From: Pseudorhodobacter antarcticus
GTDB lineage: Bacteria; Pseudomonadota; Alphaproteobacteria; Rhodobacterales; Rhodobacteraceae
Direction: 5' to 3'
Length of the DNA stretch: 64,000 nt
Assembly: GCF_900110135.1 (NCBI RefSeq)
Contig: NZ_FOCO01000015.1
Location: 1-64,000 of the forward strand
Below are positions 10,971-20,282 of the stretch, piece by piece (positions within the stretch are counted from its first letter, which is position 1; the number at the start of each line of letters is the position of its first letter). Both the position numbers and the translations under genes were made by a program. A model generated the notes under the pieces. That model had not been told where the DNA came from and did no database searches. It worked only from the letters and a program-made list of their open reading frames with translations.

Positions 10971-12007
10971 CTGCGCCGCCCCAGCAACCAGACAAAAAAC
11001 AGCCCGCCCCCAAACCCTGTGATGATGCCAATCGGCATATCCTCGGGCGCCATGATGGTGCGCGCGACAATGTCGGACCACAGCAGCAGCACCGCACCCA
11101 CCATCGCAGAGGCGGGCAGCACGCGCGCATAATCACCCCCCACAACCAAGCGCACGATATGCGGCACCATCAGCCCCACGAACCCGATGATGCCCGAAAA
11201 CGCCACCATCGTGCCCGTGATCAAAGCGCTGGCGACGAACACCTGCACCCTAAACCGCGCCACCGGAATCCCCAAGGTTGCAGCCGTTTCATCGCCCAGC
11301 GTCATCGCGTTCAGGTCGCCAGCCCGCCGCCACACCCACAGCGAAATCGGCAACAACACCGCCAAAGGCCACATAAGTTGCCCCCATTGCGCAAGGCCAA
11401 GCCCGCCCAGCATCCAAAACACCACCGTATGGGTGGCGCGCGGATCACCCATAAAAATCAACATATTGGCCAATGCCATCACGATAAACGATACGGCCAC
11501 CCCGGCAAGGATCATGCGGTCCGCCGATGTGGCCCGCGTGGTTTGCGTGACCCCAAGCACCAACAAAGTCGCGGCCATCGCCCCCAAAAAGGCAAACAGC
11601 GGCACGGTCGCCAGCCCCAAAAACAACCCCGTGTGCAGCAGCGCCAAAATCGCGCCAAAAGCCGCGCCAGAAGAGATGCCAAGCAGATGCGGGTCGGCCA
11701 AGGGGTTGCGCGTGACCGCTTGCAACATCGCCCCTGTCACAGCCAAACCTGCCCCCACCAAGGTCGCCAGCATCGCGCGCGGCAGGCGCAGATTCCACAC
11801 GATTGCGCCATGCCCCGCTGGCCAGTCGGGGGTAATCCAACCCGGAATAATGGCGTTTGCCACCACACCCCAAACCGTGGCGCCGGGCACATAAACTGCC
11901 CCCACACTGACCGCGAGGGAAAAGGACAGGGCCAACACCACAACCCCCAGCGCCAGCAAAAGCACCAGCCTGCGCTGCGGGGTCGATAAAAGGGTGGCCC
12001 TGACCAT
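10967..12007 (-). CDS. btuC: BtuC/FecCD-type ABC permease, probably for cobalamin
   Basis: Inner-membrane permease of the type II (BtuC) fold, 346 residues with about ten helices. GAVYVPGATVW near the first helix, the RLPRAMLATLVGAGLAVTGA region (about 75-95) and the NPLADPHLLGISSGA motif are strong FecCD signatures. It lies four bases after the BtuF-like gene. The cobalamin riboswitch upstream of the operon indicates a corrinoid substrate rather than an iron chelate. The ATG at 12007 was chosen because upstream in-frame residues belong to the previous gene. Confidence 0.88.
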   Translation of the reverse strand: MVRATLLSTPQRRLVLLLALGVVVLALSFSLAVSVGAVYVPGATVWGVVANAIIPGWITPDWPAGHGAIVWNLRLPRAMLATLVGAGLAVTGAMLQAVTRNPLADPHLLGISSGAAFGAILALLHTGLFLGLATVPLFAFLGAMAATLLVLGVTQTTRATSADRMILAGVAVSFIVMALANMLIFMGDPRATHTVVFWMLGGLGLAQWGQLMWPLAVLLPISLWVWRRAGDLNAMTLGDETAATLGIPVARFRVQVFVASALITGTMVAFSGIIGFVGLMVPHIVRLVVGGDYARVLPASAMVGAVLLLWSDIVARTIMAPEDMPIGIITGFGGGLFFVWLLGRRS

Positions 12008-12011
12008 TGGG

Positions 12012-12947
12012 TCAGTTGCCCCGCAAGGCGGCGGCGACCTTGGTAACGGCAGCGATGTTGCGCGGGCCGGGCGTTGCCTCCACATATTCCAGCACGACAA
12101 AGCGGTTGTTGCGCACGGCGGAAATGCTGGCAAAGGCTGGATTGTCCTTAAGGAAGGCGATCTTTTGTTCTGCGGTCACATCGCCGTAATTCACGATCAT
12201 GATAACTTCGGGATCACGTTCCACCACCGCTTCCCATGCGATTTCTGCCCAGCTTTTTTCAATATCATCCAGAATGTTCACACCGCCCGCCGCCTCAATA
12301 ATCGCGGTGGGCATGGCATAGCGGCCAGCGGTAAATGGGGCATCCTGCCCCGAATCGTACACAAAAACGCGCGGGGCTGCGGGCAGTGGCGTCAATCCCG
12401 CCAAGGTCGTGGCCAGATCATCGCGGTAGCCTTGGACCAGCGCCTGCGCCCGATCCTCCTCCCCGAAAATGCGGCCAAGGTTCAACAGGTCGATATACAT
12501 ATCCTCCATGCTGATCTTGGATTTGGGCATGATGTGGCTGCAGCTTTCCGTCAGCTCATACACGTTGATATTATACGCCGCTAAACTTTCAGGCGTCACC
12601 TCACCGCCCACTTTCATGCCGTAATTCCAGCCTGCAAAATAGAAATCGGTGCCAGCGCCGATCAACACCTCGCGGCTGGGGTATTTTTCCGACAGTTCGG
12701 GCAAGGCCGCCACCCCTTCGCGCAAATCAGGTGCCAAGGTTTTCCAGCCCGAAATCCCGGTGTATCCCACCATGCGATCGGTCAGGCCCAAGGCCAACAT
12801 CATTTCTGTCAGGTTCACGTCATTGGATACGGCGGCGGTTGGGGCCGCGTCAAAGGTCACGCTGCGATTGCAGCTTTGCACCGTGACCGGAAACGCAAAG
12901 GCGGCGCTGCTGGTACAAGCGAAGAGTGCGGCAAGGATAAGTTTCAT
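12012..12947 (-). CDS. btuF: BtuF-like periplasmic binding protein for corrinoids
   Basis: Class III helical-backbone substrate-binding protein, 311 residues, with a Sec signal peptide (MKLILAALFACTSSAAFA). Typical elements are the RSVTFDAAPTAAV strand, LGLTDRMVGYTG, and a C-terminal GGVNILDD segment followed by RNNRFVVL. It lies between the ATPase and permease genes. The riboswitch context argues for cobalamin or a precursor. Iron-siderophore binding is the alternative from sequence type alone. Confidence 0.87.
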   Translation of the reverse strand: MKLILAALFACTSSAAFAFPVTVQSCNRSVTFDAAPTAAVSNDVNLTEMMLALGLTDRMVGYTGISGWKTLAPDLREGVAALPELSEKYPSREVLIGAGTDFYFAGWNYGMKVGGEVTPESLAAYNINVYELTESCSHIMPKSKISMEDMYIDLLNLGRIFGEEDRAQALVQGYRDDLATTLAGLTPLPAAPRVFVYDSGQDAPFTAGRYAMPTAIIEAAGGVNILDDIEKSWAEIAWEAVVERDPEVIMIVNYGDVTAEQKIAFLKDNPAFASISAVRNNRFVVLEYVEATPGPRNIAAVTKVAAALRGN

Positions 12948-12955
12948 TTTGGGCC

Positions 12956-13735
12956 TCAGGAATTGGTTAGGTGAAAGGTTAGATGGGGGGCGTTGCTGGG
13001 GTGCAGGTGTTGGACTGCGACGCCAACCCCAAACACGGCGGCCAATGTCGCAGGGGTCATTGCATTGCGCGCGGGGCCAAGGGCAGTCACGCGACCATCA
13101 GCCAGCAGCACAATGTCATCGCACAAATGGGCGGCCAGGTTCAGGTCATGCAGGCTGATAACGATGGTCAGGCCAAGGTCGCGGATTAGGGCAATCACCT
13201 CTAGCTGATGGCGGATATCAAGGTGGTTGGTGGGTTCATCCAGCACCAAAATTGCGGGGTTTTGGGCCAATGCGCGGGCGACCATAACGCGCTGACGTTC
13301 GCCCCCCGACAAGGTGCCCATCAAGCGGTGCGCCAAGGGACCAAGCGCCAGTTGGTCCAGCGCATCGGCGACAATGGCCTGTTCACTGCGGCCAGACTGC
13401 GGTGACGCGTGCCGATGCGGCGCGCGGCCAAGCGCCACCACCTCGGCCACGCTAAGGGCGAAATCGGTGGGGTGCTCTTGCAGCACGGCGGCGATTTGGC
13501 AGGCGACCGCGCGAGCATCCATCGCCCAAATGTCCACCCCGTCCAACAAAACTTGCCCCGTGCGGGGGCGCAAAAACCGATAAATCAAACGCAACAATGT
13601 GGATTTTCCCGCGCCATTCGGGCCGATCACGCCCAAGATGCGGCCTTTTTGCAAGGATAGCGACACGGCCGACAAAACGGGCGCACCAAAGCGCGGGCCC
13701 CAGCCCACGCCGCGCAATTCCAAATGAGGGGTCAT
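12956..13735 (-). CDS. btuD: BtuD/FepC-type ABC transporter ATPase
   Basis: Cytoplasmic ATPase of 259 residues energising the corrinoid importer. Walker A GPNGAGKS is at 38-45; signature LSGGERQR and Walker B AILVLDEPTNHLD follow in order, with a switch His in VISLHD. The start codon overlaps the stop of the DUF1636-like gene (ATGA), so the chosen start at 13735 is supported by coupling. A longer in-frame extension overlaps that gene and is not needed. Confidence 0.9.
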   Translation of the reverse strand: MTPHLELRGVGWGPRFGAPVLSAVSLSLQKGRILGVIGPNGAGKSTLLRLIYRFLRPRTGQVLLDGVDIWAMDARAVACQIAAVLQEHPTDFALSVAEVVALGRAPHRHASPQSGRSEQAIVADALDQLALGPLAHRLMGTLSGGERQRVMVARALAQNPAILVLDEPTNHLDIRHQLEVIALIRDLGLTIVISLHDLNLAAHLCDDIVLLADGRVTALGPARNAMTPATLAAVFGVGVAVQHLHPSNAPHLTFHLTNS

Positions 13736-14028
13736 TGCAGGCGGGTCCCCAACGCTTCGATACGGCCAAAGGCGGCTGGTGCGGCGGCGCTGTTGATATC
13801 GCCTTTGAACCAAATCTCGGCTGCCGTTGCGTGCCAAGCCACCGTACAATCCCGGCTGCAATCCGCCAGATCGGCCTGCCCGGACAAAGTAAAATCCAGC
13901 CTAACGCCGTCAATTTGCGCCATTGCCGCAGACAGGCGTGTGATCAGACCAATACCCGCATGACACGGCGCGCCTGTGTGACGGCACAAGGTGCTGGTCG
14001 TCAATCGGTGGTTTTTTGGGTGAGCCAT
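13732..14028 (-). CDS. DUF1636-like cysteine-rich protein, first gene of the B12 operon
   Basis: A 98-residue protein starting at an ATG preceded by GGAGGCG at good spacing. It has two cysteine pairs, one near the N-terminus (LCRHTGAPC) and one in DCSRDCTVAW, which fits a small metal-binding protein of the DUF1636 type. It is the first gene after the cobalamin riboswitch and is translationally coupled to btuD. The family recurs beside cobalamin genes. Its molecular role is unknown, and a metal or corrinoid handling function is only inferred. Family assignment is by pattern recognition and is moderately sure. Confidence 0.65.
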   Translation of the reverse strand: MAHPKNHRLTTSTLCRHTGAPCHAGIGLITRLSAAMAQIDGVRLDFTLSGQADLADCSRDCTVAWHATAAEIWFKGDINSAAAPAAFGRIEALGTRLQ

Positions 14029-14150
14029 GTCATTCGCCTCCGCGCAAAGGACGGGGCGGGCAGCGCAATGCTGCATAAGGTCGGGATAAACCGATCCATC
14101 ATAGCAAAACTCCTGTCCAGACACCCCGTCCGGGTTGGTTGACCTATGAT

Positions 14151-14329
14151 GGCAGGTCTCCTGACTTGCGGGTCAACGCCGACTTGCGCCTTCCCAAACC
14201 CAAAGCGCGGGTTCAGTGGCTGTTGCAAGCAGGCTTACCGCGTACAGTTGCGGGGGCAGTCACGGATTCGGTGCCTGTTGGCTACGCCTTACCGTGTTCC
14301 CTTTTCATCCGGCGCAGCTTTCACCTGCC
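14151..14329 (-). promoter_or_regulatory. Cobalamin (adenosylcobalamin) riboswitch
   Basis: Read on the minus strand, the P1 arms are GGCAGGT (14329-14323) and ACCTGCC (14157-14151). Between them lie the conserved core GACTGCCCCCGCAACTGTA, the B12 box GCCACTG (14220-14214) and the AAGTCAGGAGACCTGCC 3' element. These match the class-I cobalamin riboswitch layout. It precedes the DUF1636-like/btuDFC operon and should lower its expression when B12 is abundant. The expression platform is in 14029-14150. Confidence 0.96.
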
Positions 14330-14406
14330 AGAACCATCGAAAACACACAGACCCGGTTCTGCGGGCAGAGTCAATCCATACTGCGACACATCGCGGGCAA
14401 AACCCG

Positions 14407-15099
14407 TCAGCCCAAGGCGTAACCCGCACCCCGCACGGTGCGCAAAATATCGGTTCCGTCCGTGCCGCACAGCACTTTGCGCAACCGGCCCACATGCACA
14501 TCCACCGTGCGGGTTTCAACGTGGATGTCGCGGCCCCAGACCAAATCCAACAACTGTTCGCGGCTTAACACACGACCAGGGCGTTCCATCAGGGTTGCCA
14601 GCAGCCGAAATTCGGTTGGCCCCAACTTCAATTCAACCCCTGCGCGGGTGACGCGGTGAGTTTCGCTGTCCAGCGTCACATCTTGAAATTCCAGCACCAC
14701 GCCAACGGTGGAGGGGCGAACGCGGCGCAGGTTGGCCCGCACCCGCGCCATAAGTTCCGCGATGGAATAGGGTTTGATGACGTAATCATCCGCGCCGGTT
14801 TCCAAGCCGCGCACGCGGTCCAACTCCTCGGACCGGGCCGACAGCATGATAACGGGGATTGCGCGGGTTTCGGGGCGCATTTTCAAGCGCCGACAAACCT
14901 CAATCCCCGACAAATGCGGCATCATCCAATCGAGGATAATCAGGTCGGGCGGATTTTCCGCGACCAGCAGCATCCCCTCCTCACCATCGCTGGCTTGGGC
15001 CACGCGGTAGCCTTCGGCAGCAAGGTTATAGGCCAGCACTTCGCGCTGCGCCGCCTCATCTTCGACCAGCAAGATCAGGGGTTGGGTCACGGCTGCCAT
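14407..15099 (-). CDS. phoB: Phosphate regulon response regulator PhoB
   Basis: OmpR/PhoB-family transcription factor of 230 residues. The receiver domain has the acidic pair at E13-D14, phospho-acceptor D57 (ILDWMMP) and the switch lysine in VIKPYS. A winged-helix domain follows (about 130-228) with the RPGRVLSREQLLDLVWG recognition region and TVDVHVGRLRKVL. It activates Pho-box promoters at low phosphate. It lies six bases after phoU in an operon with the sensor and transporter genes. Confidence 0.95.
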   Translation of the reverse strand: MAAVTQPLILLVEDEAAQREVLAYNLAAEGYRVAQASDGEEGMLLVAENPPDLIILDWMMPHLSGIEVCRRLKMRPETRAIPVIMLSARSEELDRVRGLETGADDYVIKPYSIAELMARVRANLRRVRPSTVGVVLEFQDVTLDSETHRVTRAGVELKLGPTEFRLLATLMERPGRVLSREQLLDLVWGRDIHVETRTVDVHVGRLRKVLCGTDGTDILRTVRGAGYALG

Positions 15100-15105
15100 T
15101 GCGCG

Positions 15106-15822
15106 TTACCGTTCCGTGCCTGTCATCAAAGCGGTGTTATCCGCCTTTGGCCGCGCCTCGGCGGGCAAGCTGCCTGTCACCAGATAGATCACCTGTTCGG
15201 CAATCCCCGTGGCGTGATCACCCATCCGTTCGATGTTTTTGGCGATGAAATGCAAGTGCATACAGGCGGAAATATTGCGCGGATCCTCCATCATATGGGT
15301 GATGAATTCGCGAAACAGGGCGTTGTACATTTGGTCCACGTCATGGTCATCTTGGCGCACCTGTTCGGCCAGAACGACATCGCGGCGGGCGTATGCATCC
15401 AGCACATTTTTCAACTGCAATTGCACCGCCTTGGCCATGCGCCGGATGGAACCTGCCGACCCCGCGACCGCCGGCATCTGCGCCAGAACATTGGACCGTT
15501 TCGCAAGGTTTTTGGCATAATCGCCGCAACGTTCCAGCGCGCCTGCAATTTTCATCGCCGTCAGCACCGTGCGCAAATCGGCAGCGGTGGGGGACCGCAG
15601 CGCGATCAGGCGCGCGGCATCCATATTGATCTGTTCTTCAAGCGCGTCGATCGCTTTGTCGCCAGCGCGAACAGCGCTCGCCAGCGCCTCATCGCGGGTT
15701 TCCAGCGCTGTGGCGGCGTTCAAAATAGCCTCCTCCACCAGCCCTGCCATACGCATGATATGCGTCTCAATCGCTTCAAGGTCGCGGTCAAATGCGGTGG
15801 TAATATGGGTGTCTTTTTTCAT
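15106..15822 (-). CDS. phoU: Phosphate signalling regulator PhoU
   Basis: 238-residue all-helical protein with two PhoU repeats. The metal-binding E/D-x3-D-type motifs are visible as ERCGDYAKNLA (about residue 97) and ERMGDHATGIA (about 195). It links the PstSCAB transporter to PhoR and keeps the regulon off when phosphate is plentiful. It lies between pstB and phoB, the usual alphaproteobacterial order. Confidence 0.95.
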   Translation of the reverse strand: MKKDTHITTAFDRDLEAIETHIMRMAGLVEEAILNAATALETRDEALASAVRAGDKAIDALEEQINMDAARLIALRSPTAADLRTVLTAMKIAGALERCGDYAKNLAKRSNVLAQMPAVAGSAGSIRRMAKAVQLQLKNVLDAYARRDVVLAEQVRQDDHDVDQMYNALFREFITHMMEDPRNISACMHLHFIAKNIERMGDHATGIAEQVIYLVTGSLPAEARPKADNTALMTGTER

Positions 15823-15833
15823 CGTATCCTCCG

Positions 15834-16601
15834 TCAGCCGATGCGGCCGGTGATATAGCTTTCGGTGCGGGGGTCGCGCGGGGTGGTGAAAATTTGCCCA
15901 GTTTCGCCGTATTCTACGAGGTTTCCAAGGTGGAAAAACGCAGTGCGTTGGCTGACGCGGGCGGCCTGTTGCATGGAATGGGTGACGATGACGACCGCGA
16001 ATTGGGTGCGCAACTCGTCAATTAACTCCTCCACCTGTGCCGTGGCGATAGGGTCCAGCGCGGAACAGGGTTCATCCATCAACAAGACCTCGGGGTTGGT
16101 GGCGATGGCGCGCGCAATGCACAGACGTTGCTGTTGGCCGCCCGACAGGCCGGTGCCGGGGGCGTGCAGGCGGTCCTTCACCTCGGCCCACAGGGCCGCG
16201 CGGCGCAGGGATTTTTCCACCACTTCGTCCAGCTCTGCCTTGCTGCGGGTTAGCCCGTGAATTTTGGGGCCATACGCCACGTTATCATAAATCGACTTTG
16301 GGAACGGGTTGGGTTTTTGAAACACCATGCCCACCTTGGCGCGCAGTTGCACCGGGTCCACGCGGGGGTCATAGATGTTTTCGCCCTGCATCAAAATTTC
16401 GCCCTGCACGCGGCAAATATCGATGGTGTCGTTCATGCGGTTCAAGCAGCGCAAAAAGGTGGATTTGCCGCAGCCCGATGGGCCGATAAAGGCGGTTACG
16501 GTGTTGTCGAGGATATCGACATCAACATCCTTGATCGCGTGGTTGTCGCCGTAAAACACCTGCACGCTGCGGGCGGTCATCTTTGTGGTTTCAGTAGTCA
16601 T
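15834..16601 (-). CDS. pstB: Phosphate ABC transporter ATPase PstB
   Basis: 255-residue ATPase of the high-affinity phosphate importer. Walker A GPSGCGKS is at 40-47, signature LSGGQQQR at about 150, and Walker [14 protein letters not shown] follows. The C-terminal segment [13 protein letters not shown] is typical. It lies twelve bases after pstA and before phoU. Confidence 0.96.
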   Translation of the reverse strand: MTTETTKMTARSVQVFYGDNHAIKDVDVDILDNTVTAFIGPSGCGKSTFLRCLNRMNDTIDICRVQGEILMQGENIYDPRVDPVQLRAKVGMVFQKPNPFPKSIYDNVAYGPKIHGLTRSKAELDEVVEKSLRRAALWAEVKDRLHAPGTGLSGGQQQRLCIARAIATNPEVLLMDEPCSALDPIATAQVEELIDELRTQFAVVIVTHSMQQAARVSQRTAFFHLGNLVEYGETGQIFTTPRDPRTESYITGRIG

Positions 16602-16613
16602 AATCTGTTCCCT

Positions 16614-17921
16614 TTACCAGCGGCGTTCAAAGCGGCGGCGCAGCAAAATTGCGGTGGCGTTCAGGACCAACAAGAACACCAACAAAACGATAATCGCCCC
16701 GGATGCACGTTCCACAAAGGCAGGGTCGGCGCGCTGGGTCCAGTTGTAGATTTGCACCGGCAGCGCGGATGCTGGGTCAAAGAACCCTTCGGGCGGCGCG
16801 CCGGGGTATTCGCGCACAAAGGCGACCATGCCGATCAACAGCAAGGGGGCGGTTTCGCCAAGCGCTTGGGCCAGGCCAAGGATTGCCCCGGTCAGGATGC
16901 CGGGCGCGGCCAGTGGCAAAACATGGTGAAACACCGCCTGCATTTTGGACGCGCCCACCCCAAGGGCTGCATCACGGATGCTGTTTGGCACCGCCTTCAG
17001 GCTGGCGCGGGTGGCGATAATGATGGTTGGCAGGGTCATCAACGTCAACACCAGCCCGCCCACGATGGGGGCCGATTGGGGCAGGCCCGCAAAGTTGATG
17101 AAGATCGCAAGGCCAAGGATGCCAAACACGATGGAGGGCACGGCGGCAAGGTTGGCGATGTTCACCTCTATCAGATCGGTCCAGCGGTTTTTGGGCGCAA
17201 ATTCTTCGAGATAGATGGAGGCAGCAACACCAAGGGGCAAGGCCAAGCACAAAACCACCAGCATCATATAAAGGGAGCCGAGGATGGCCACGCCCAACCC
17301 CGCCGCCTCGGGCCGTTGGTCAGAGGCATCGGCGGCGGTGATAAACGCCCAGTTGAAATCGCGCGACATCAGACCTTTGTCTTGCATCGCATCGGCCAGC
17401 GCCAGTTGGCGGGTGGAGATTTTGGTGTCGATCGCAGCGGATTCGAGGCTGACACGCCCTTTCAGATACCCATCGACCCGGCCATTGGCGAGGATGGAAA
17501 AGCTGACTGTTTGGCCCACCAAATCGGGGTTGGCCAGCACCGCATCGCGAACTTGCGCGGGGGCCTCCTTGGAAATCGTGTCGGCGATATCATCATCCGT
17601 CAGCCCATCAATCACGATGCCATTGTCGGCAATCGCCTGCGCCAATGCGGCGTTGATCACACGGGCATAGCCGATGGTCGTGACTTTGTGCATCACATCG
17701 GGGTCACGGGTGCCGGATTTATCCAGCGCGCTTTCGGTCAACGTGATGGGAATATGGATAAACGTCTGGCGAAACGCGCCAAGGCCGGAGGAGAAGACCG
17801 AGGTGAGCAGCATCACCAGTGCAGCAAGGCTGATGCCAATTGCCGTGAGGCCGTAACGGCGAAAGCGGCGTTCGGCGGCGTTGCGGCGTTTGGTGCGGGT
17901 GTCTTGGGCCAGCAGACTCAT
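16614..17921 (-). CDS. pstA: Phosphate ABC transporter permease PstA (long form)
   Basis: 435-residue inner-membrane permease. The C-terminal half carries the usual PstA helices and coupling loop (RDAALGVGASKMQAVFHHVL). The N-terminal half has one helix followed by a periplasmic region of roughly 150 residues, absent from the E. coli-length protein but common in alphaproteobacterial PstA. The start overlaps the pstC stop by four bases. Confidence 0.93.
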   Translation of the reverse strand: MSLLAQDTRTKRRNAAERRFRRYGLTAIGISLAALVMLLTSVFSSGLGAFRQTFIHIPITLTESALDKSGTRDPDVMHKVTTIGYARVINAALAQAIADNGIVIDGLTDDDIADTISKEAPAQVRDAVLANPDLVGQTVSFSILANGRVDGYLKGRVSLESAAIDTKISTRQLALADAMQDKGLMSRDFNWAFITAADASDQRPEAAGLGVAILGSLYMMLVVLCLALPLGVAASIYLEEFAPKNRWTDLIEVNIANLAAVPSIVFGILGLAIFINFAGLPQSAPIVGGLVLTLMTLPTIIIATRASLKAVPNSIRDAALGVGASKMQAVFHHVLPLAAPGILTGAILGLAQALGETAPLLLIGMVAFVREYPGAPPEGFFDPASALPVQIYNWTQRADPAFVERASGAIIVLLVFLLVLNATAILLRRRFERRW

Positions 17922-19102
17922 TCATATTGCTCCCGATATTTGCGTACGATGATCAGCGCCAGCACGTTCAGGCAAAGGGTAAAGGCGAACAGCGTCAGGC
18001 CAAGCGCAAAGGCGACCAGCGTTTCGGGGGCGGCAAAATCGGTGTCGCCCGTCAACTGGCCCACGATTTTGACGGTGATGGTTGTCATCGCCTCAAACGG
18101 GTTCAAATCCAGTTTTGCTGCCGCCCCCGCGCCCAGAACCACGATCATCGTCTCGCCAATCGCACGGCTGGCGGCCAGCAACACTGCGCCCACAATACCG
18201 GGCAAGGCGGCGGGCAACACGACTTGGCGGATGGTTTCAGACTTGGTGGCCCCAAGGCCCAGCGACCCATCGCGCAGTGATTGCGGGACTTGGCTGATGA
18301 TATCATCCGACAGGGATGATACAAACGGGATCAACATAATCCCCATCACCAACCCCGCCGTCATCACCGACGACCCGCTGTTGCCAAGGCCCAACGGCTG
18401 CGCAAAATAATCGCGCAACAACGGGCCAACGGTGATCAAAGCGAACAGGCCGTAGACGATGGTGGGGATGCCTGCCAAAACCTCAATCAACGGTTTGGCA
18501 ATGGCACGCAGGCGCGGCCCGGCGTATTCCGATAGGTAAATTGCGGCAAACAAGCCCGTAGGGACGGCGAATAATAAAGCGATAAAGCTGATGTAAAGCG
18601 TGCCCCAGAGAAGCGGCAAGAACCCAAGGTCGCTGTCGCCTTGGAACCGGGGCGACCATGTGGTGGAAAAGAAAAACCGCGTCCAATCATATTGCGAAAA
18701 GAAGTTGCGGGTTTCAAACAGCATCGACAAAACGATGCCCGCCGTGGTCGCAATCGCGATGGAGGAGGCGAGGATGAGCAGCCCCATCACCGCACGTTCC
18801 ACCGCGTTGCGCGCACGGAAGGTGGCCGAACTGCGCAGCCATGCCCAAACCAGCCCCCCAAGCGCCAACGCCAGCACCGCAAACCCGCCCGCGTTGCCAA
18901 GGGGTGCCACCGTTTGCCATGCCAAAAACAGAACCGAAGCGGGCAGCACCGTCCAGATCGCCACAGCCCAGCCGTAATAATGCGGCAGCGAATGAAGACG
19001 GCGGCTGTCGCCTTGCACCGATGCCAAAGCGCGGCGGCGGCCAAGCACGAACCCAAGCGTGGCGAGGATGCCTAGCATCAAAAGAGTGGAAACTGCGGTC
19101 AT
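17918..19102 (-). CDS. pstC: Phosphate ABC transporter permease PstC
   Basis: 394-residue permease partner of PstA. Distinctive segments are WSPRFQGDSDLGFLPLLWGTLY, AIYLSEYA and the coupling loop SLRDGSLGLGATKSETIRQVV. The N-terminus carries an extra pair of helices compared with the E. coli protein, as in other Rhodobacterales. The ATG at 19102 was chosen; further upstream in-frame residues are arginine- and histidine-rich and unlike a permease start. Confidence 0.93.
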   Translation of the reverse strand: MTAVSTLLMLGILATLGFVLGRRRALASVQGDSRRLHSLPHYYGWAVAIWTVLPASVLFLAWQTVAPLGNAGGFAVLALALGGLVWAWLRSSATFRARNAVERAVMGLLILASSIAIATTAGIVLSMLFETRNFFSQYDWTRFFFSTTWSPRFQGDSDLGFLPLLWGTLYISFIALLFAVPTGLFAAIYLSEYAGPRLRAIAKPLIEVLAGIPTIVYGLFALITVGPLLRDYFAQPLGLGNSGSSVMTAGLVMGIMLIPFVSSLSDDIISQVPQSLRDGSLGLGATKSETIRQVVLPAALPGIVGAVLLAASRAIGETMIVVLGAGAAAKLDLNPFEAMTTITVKIVGQLTGDTDFAAPETLVAFALGLTLFAFTLCLNVLALIIVRKYREQYE

Positions 19103-19163
19103 CAAAGCCCCTGCATGTCGGCGACACATGGGGTGGGGCCGGATGGCCCACACCCCGTTTTCA

Positions 19164-20180
19164 TCACTGCATCGTCACTTCATCTGCCACAACCGCTTGG
19201 GTTTCGGCAAGCGCCGGGTCGGACACCATGCCGTAAGCCGCCAAGGGACCGTCCGGGCCTGCCAGATCATCGGAGACAAAGAATTCCGCAAATTCCTTCA
19301 GCCCCGGAATTACGCCGATATGCGCCTGTTTCAGGTAGAAATACAGCGGGCGTGACACGGGGTATTCGCCAGATGTCACGGATTCGGTGGAAGGTAACAC
19401 GCCGTTCATGGTGGCCACCTGCAACTTGTCAGTGTTGTTTTCATAAAACGACAGGCCAAACACGCCAATCCCATCGGGGTTCGATGCAATGCGTGCCAGC
19501 GTTTCGGTATAATCGCCGTCAATATCCACAGACCGCCCATCGGTGCGCAGCGCGGTGCAGGTTTTTGCAGCATCATCGCCTTTCAACGCGACCAACGCTT
19601 CGACAGCGCCGCTGTCTTGGCAGCCCTGCTCCAACACTTGCAAATCAAACACTTCGCGGGTGCCGTGCTTGGTGCCGGGCACAAAGGCCATGATGGGCTG
19701 CGCGGGGAAATTTGGGTTCACATCGGCCCATGTCATCGCGGGATTGGCAACCAGCGCGCCGTCCACGATCACTTCGGCGGCCAGTGCTTTGTACCAATCG
19801 GCGGGGGTGAACGCAAAGGCGTTGCCGGCAATACCCGATGCAAACACGATGCCATCATAGCCAATGCGCACTTCGATAATATCGGTCACACCTGCGGCGG
19901 CGCAAACCTCACGCTCACTCGCTTTGATCGCGCGCGATGAATTGGCGATATCAACGGTGTTTTCGCCCACCCCTTCGCAAAACCGCTTTAGCCCCGAGGA
20001 GGAGCCACCCGATTCGACCACGGGCGTTGGGAAATCGGTGTTTTCGCCAAACGCTTCGGCCACGATGGTCGCATAAGGCAGCACGGTCGATGATCCGGCG
20101 ATTTGCACTTGGTCGCGGGCCAATGCAGGTGTGGCGGCCAAAAGGGCAATGGCAGAGGCGGTTATGGTCAAACGGGTCAT
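19164..20180 (-). CDS. pstS: Periplasmic phosphate-binding protein PstS
   Basis: 338-residue phosphate receptor with a Sec signal peptide (cleavage after about residue 21, PALA-RD). Phosphate-binding loops are visible: AGSSTVLPY (28-36), SGGSSSG (about 58-64) and PGTKHGTRE. It is the first gene after the Pho box, and pstCAB-phoU-phoB follow in the same direction, so they probably form one phosphate-starvation operon. Confidence 0.95.
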   Translation of the reverse strand: MTRLTITASAIALLAATPALARDQVQIAGSSTVLPYATIVAEAFGENTDFPTPVVESGGSSSGLKRFCEGVGENTVDIANSSRAIKASEREVCAAAGVTDIIEVRIGYDGIVFASGIAGNAFAFTPADWYKALAAEVIVDGALVANPAMTWADVNPNFPAQPIMAFVPGTKHGTREVFDLQVLEQGCQDSGAVEALVALKGDDAAKTCTALRTDGRSVDIDGDYTETLARIASNPDGIGVFGLSFYENNTDKLQVATMNGVLPSTESVTSGEYPVSRPLYFYLKQAHIGVIPGLKEFAEFFVSDDLAGPDGPLAAYGMVSDPALAETQAVVADEVTMQ

Positions 20181-20262
20181 GCATCTTCTCCTGAAGGTTT
20201 GCAGATAGGTCCCCCCTATGGCGACCCATGCCTACGCTTTAGTCGCGCTTGACCACGCTTTT

Positions 20263-20280
20263 GCGACAGTTGTGTAACAA
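20263..20280 (-). promoter_or_regulatory. Pho box upstream of pstS
   Basis: Read on the minus strand, TTGTTAC-ACAA-CTGTCGC shows two seven-base half-sites separated by four bases, the PhoB-binding layout (consensus CTGTCAT repeats). It lies about 80 bases before the pstS start and just after the phoR stop. This suggests that pstS has its own phosphate-controlled promoter inside the larger cluster. Confidence 0.65.
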
Positions 20281-20282
20281 TT

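Noticed and set aside
10967-13735. Iron-siderophore or haem importer
   Set aside because: FecCD/FepC-type sequences fit iron chelates as well, but the operon is headed by a clear cobalamin riboswitch, so corrinoid uptake is the better call.
14001-14107. Possible leader peptide (MDRFIPTLCSIALP...) between the cobalamin riboswitch and the DUF1636-like gene
   Set aside because: It overlaps the start of the DUF1636-like gene in another frame and has no good ribosome binding site. The GGAGG lies at the correct distance for the ATG at 14028 instead.
16257-18410. Open frame of more than 700 codons on the plus strand opposite pstA and pstC
   Set aside because: The composition is low-complexity (Gly, His, Gln, Asp-rich) and it lies exactly opposite clear PstA and PstC sequences. 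No ribosome binding site or family signature.
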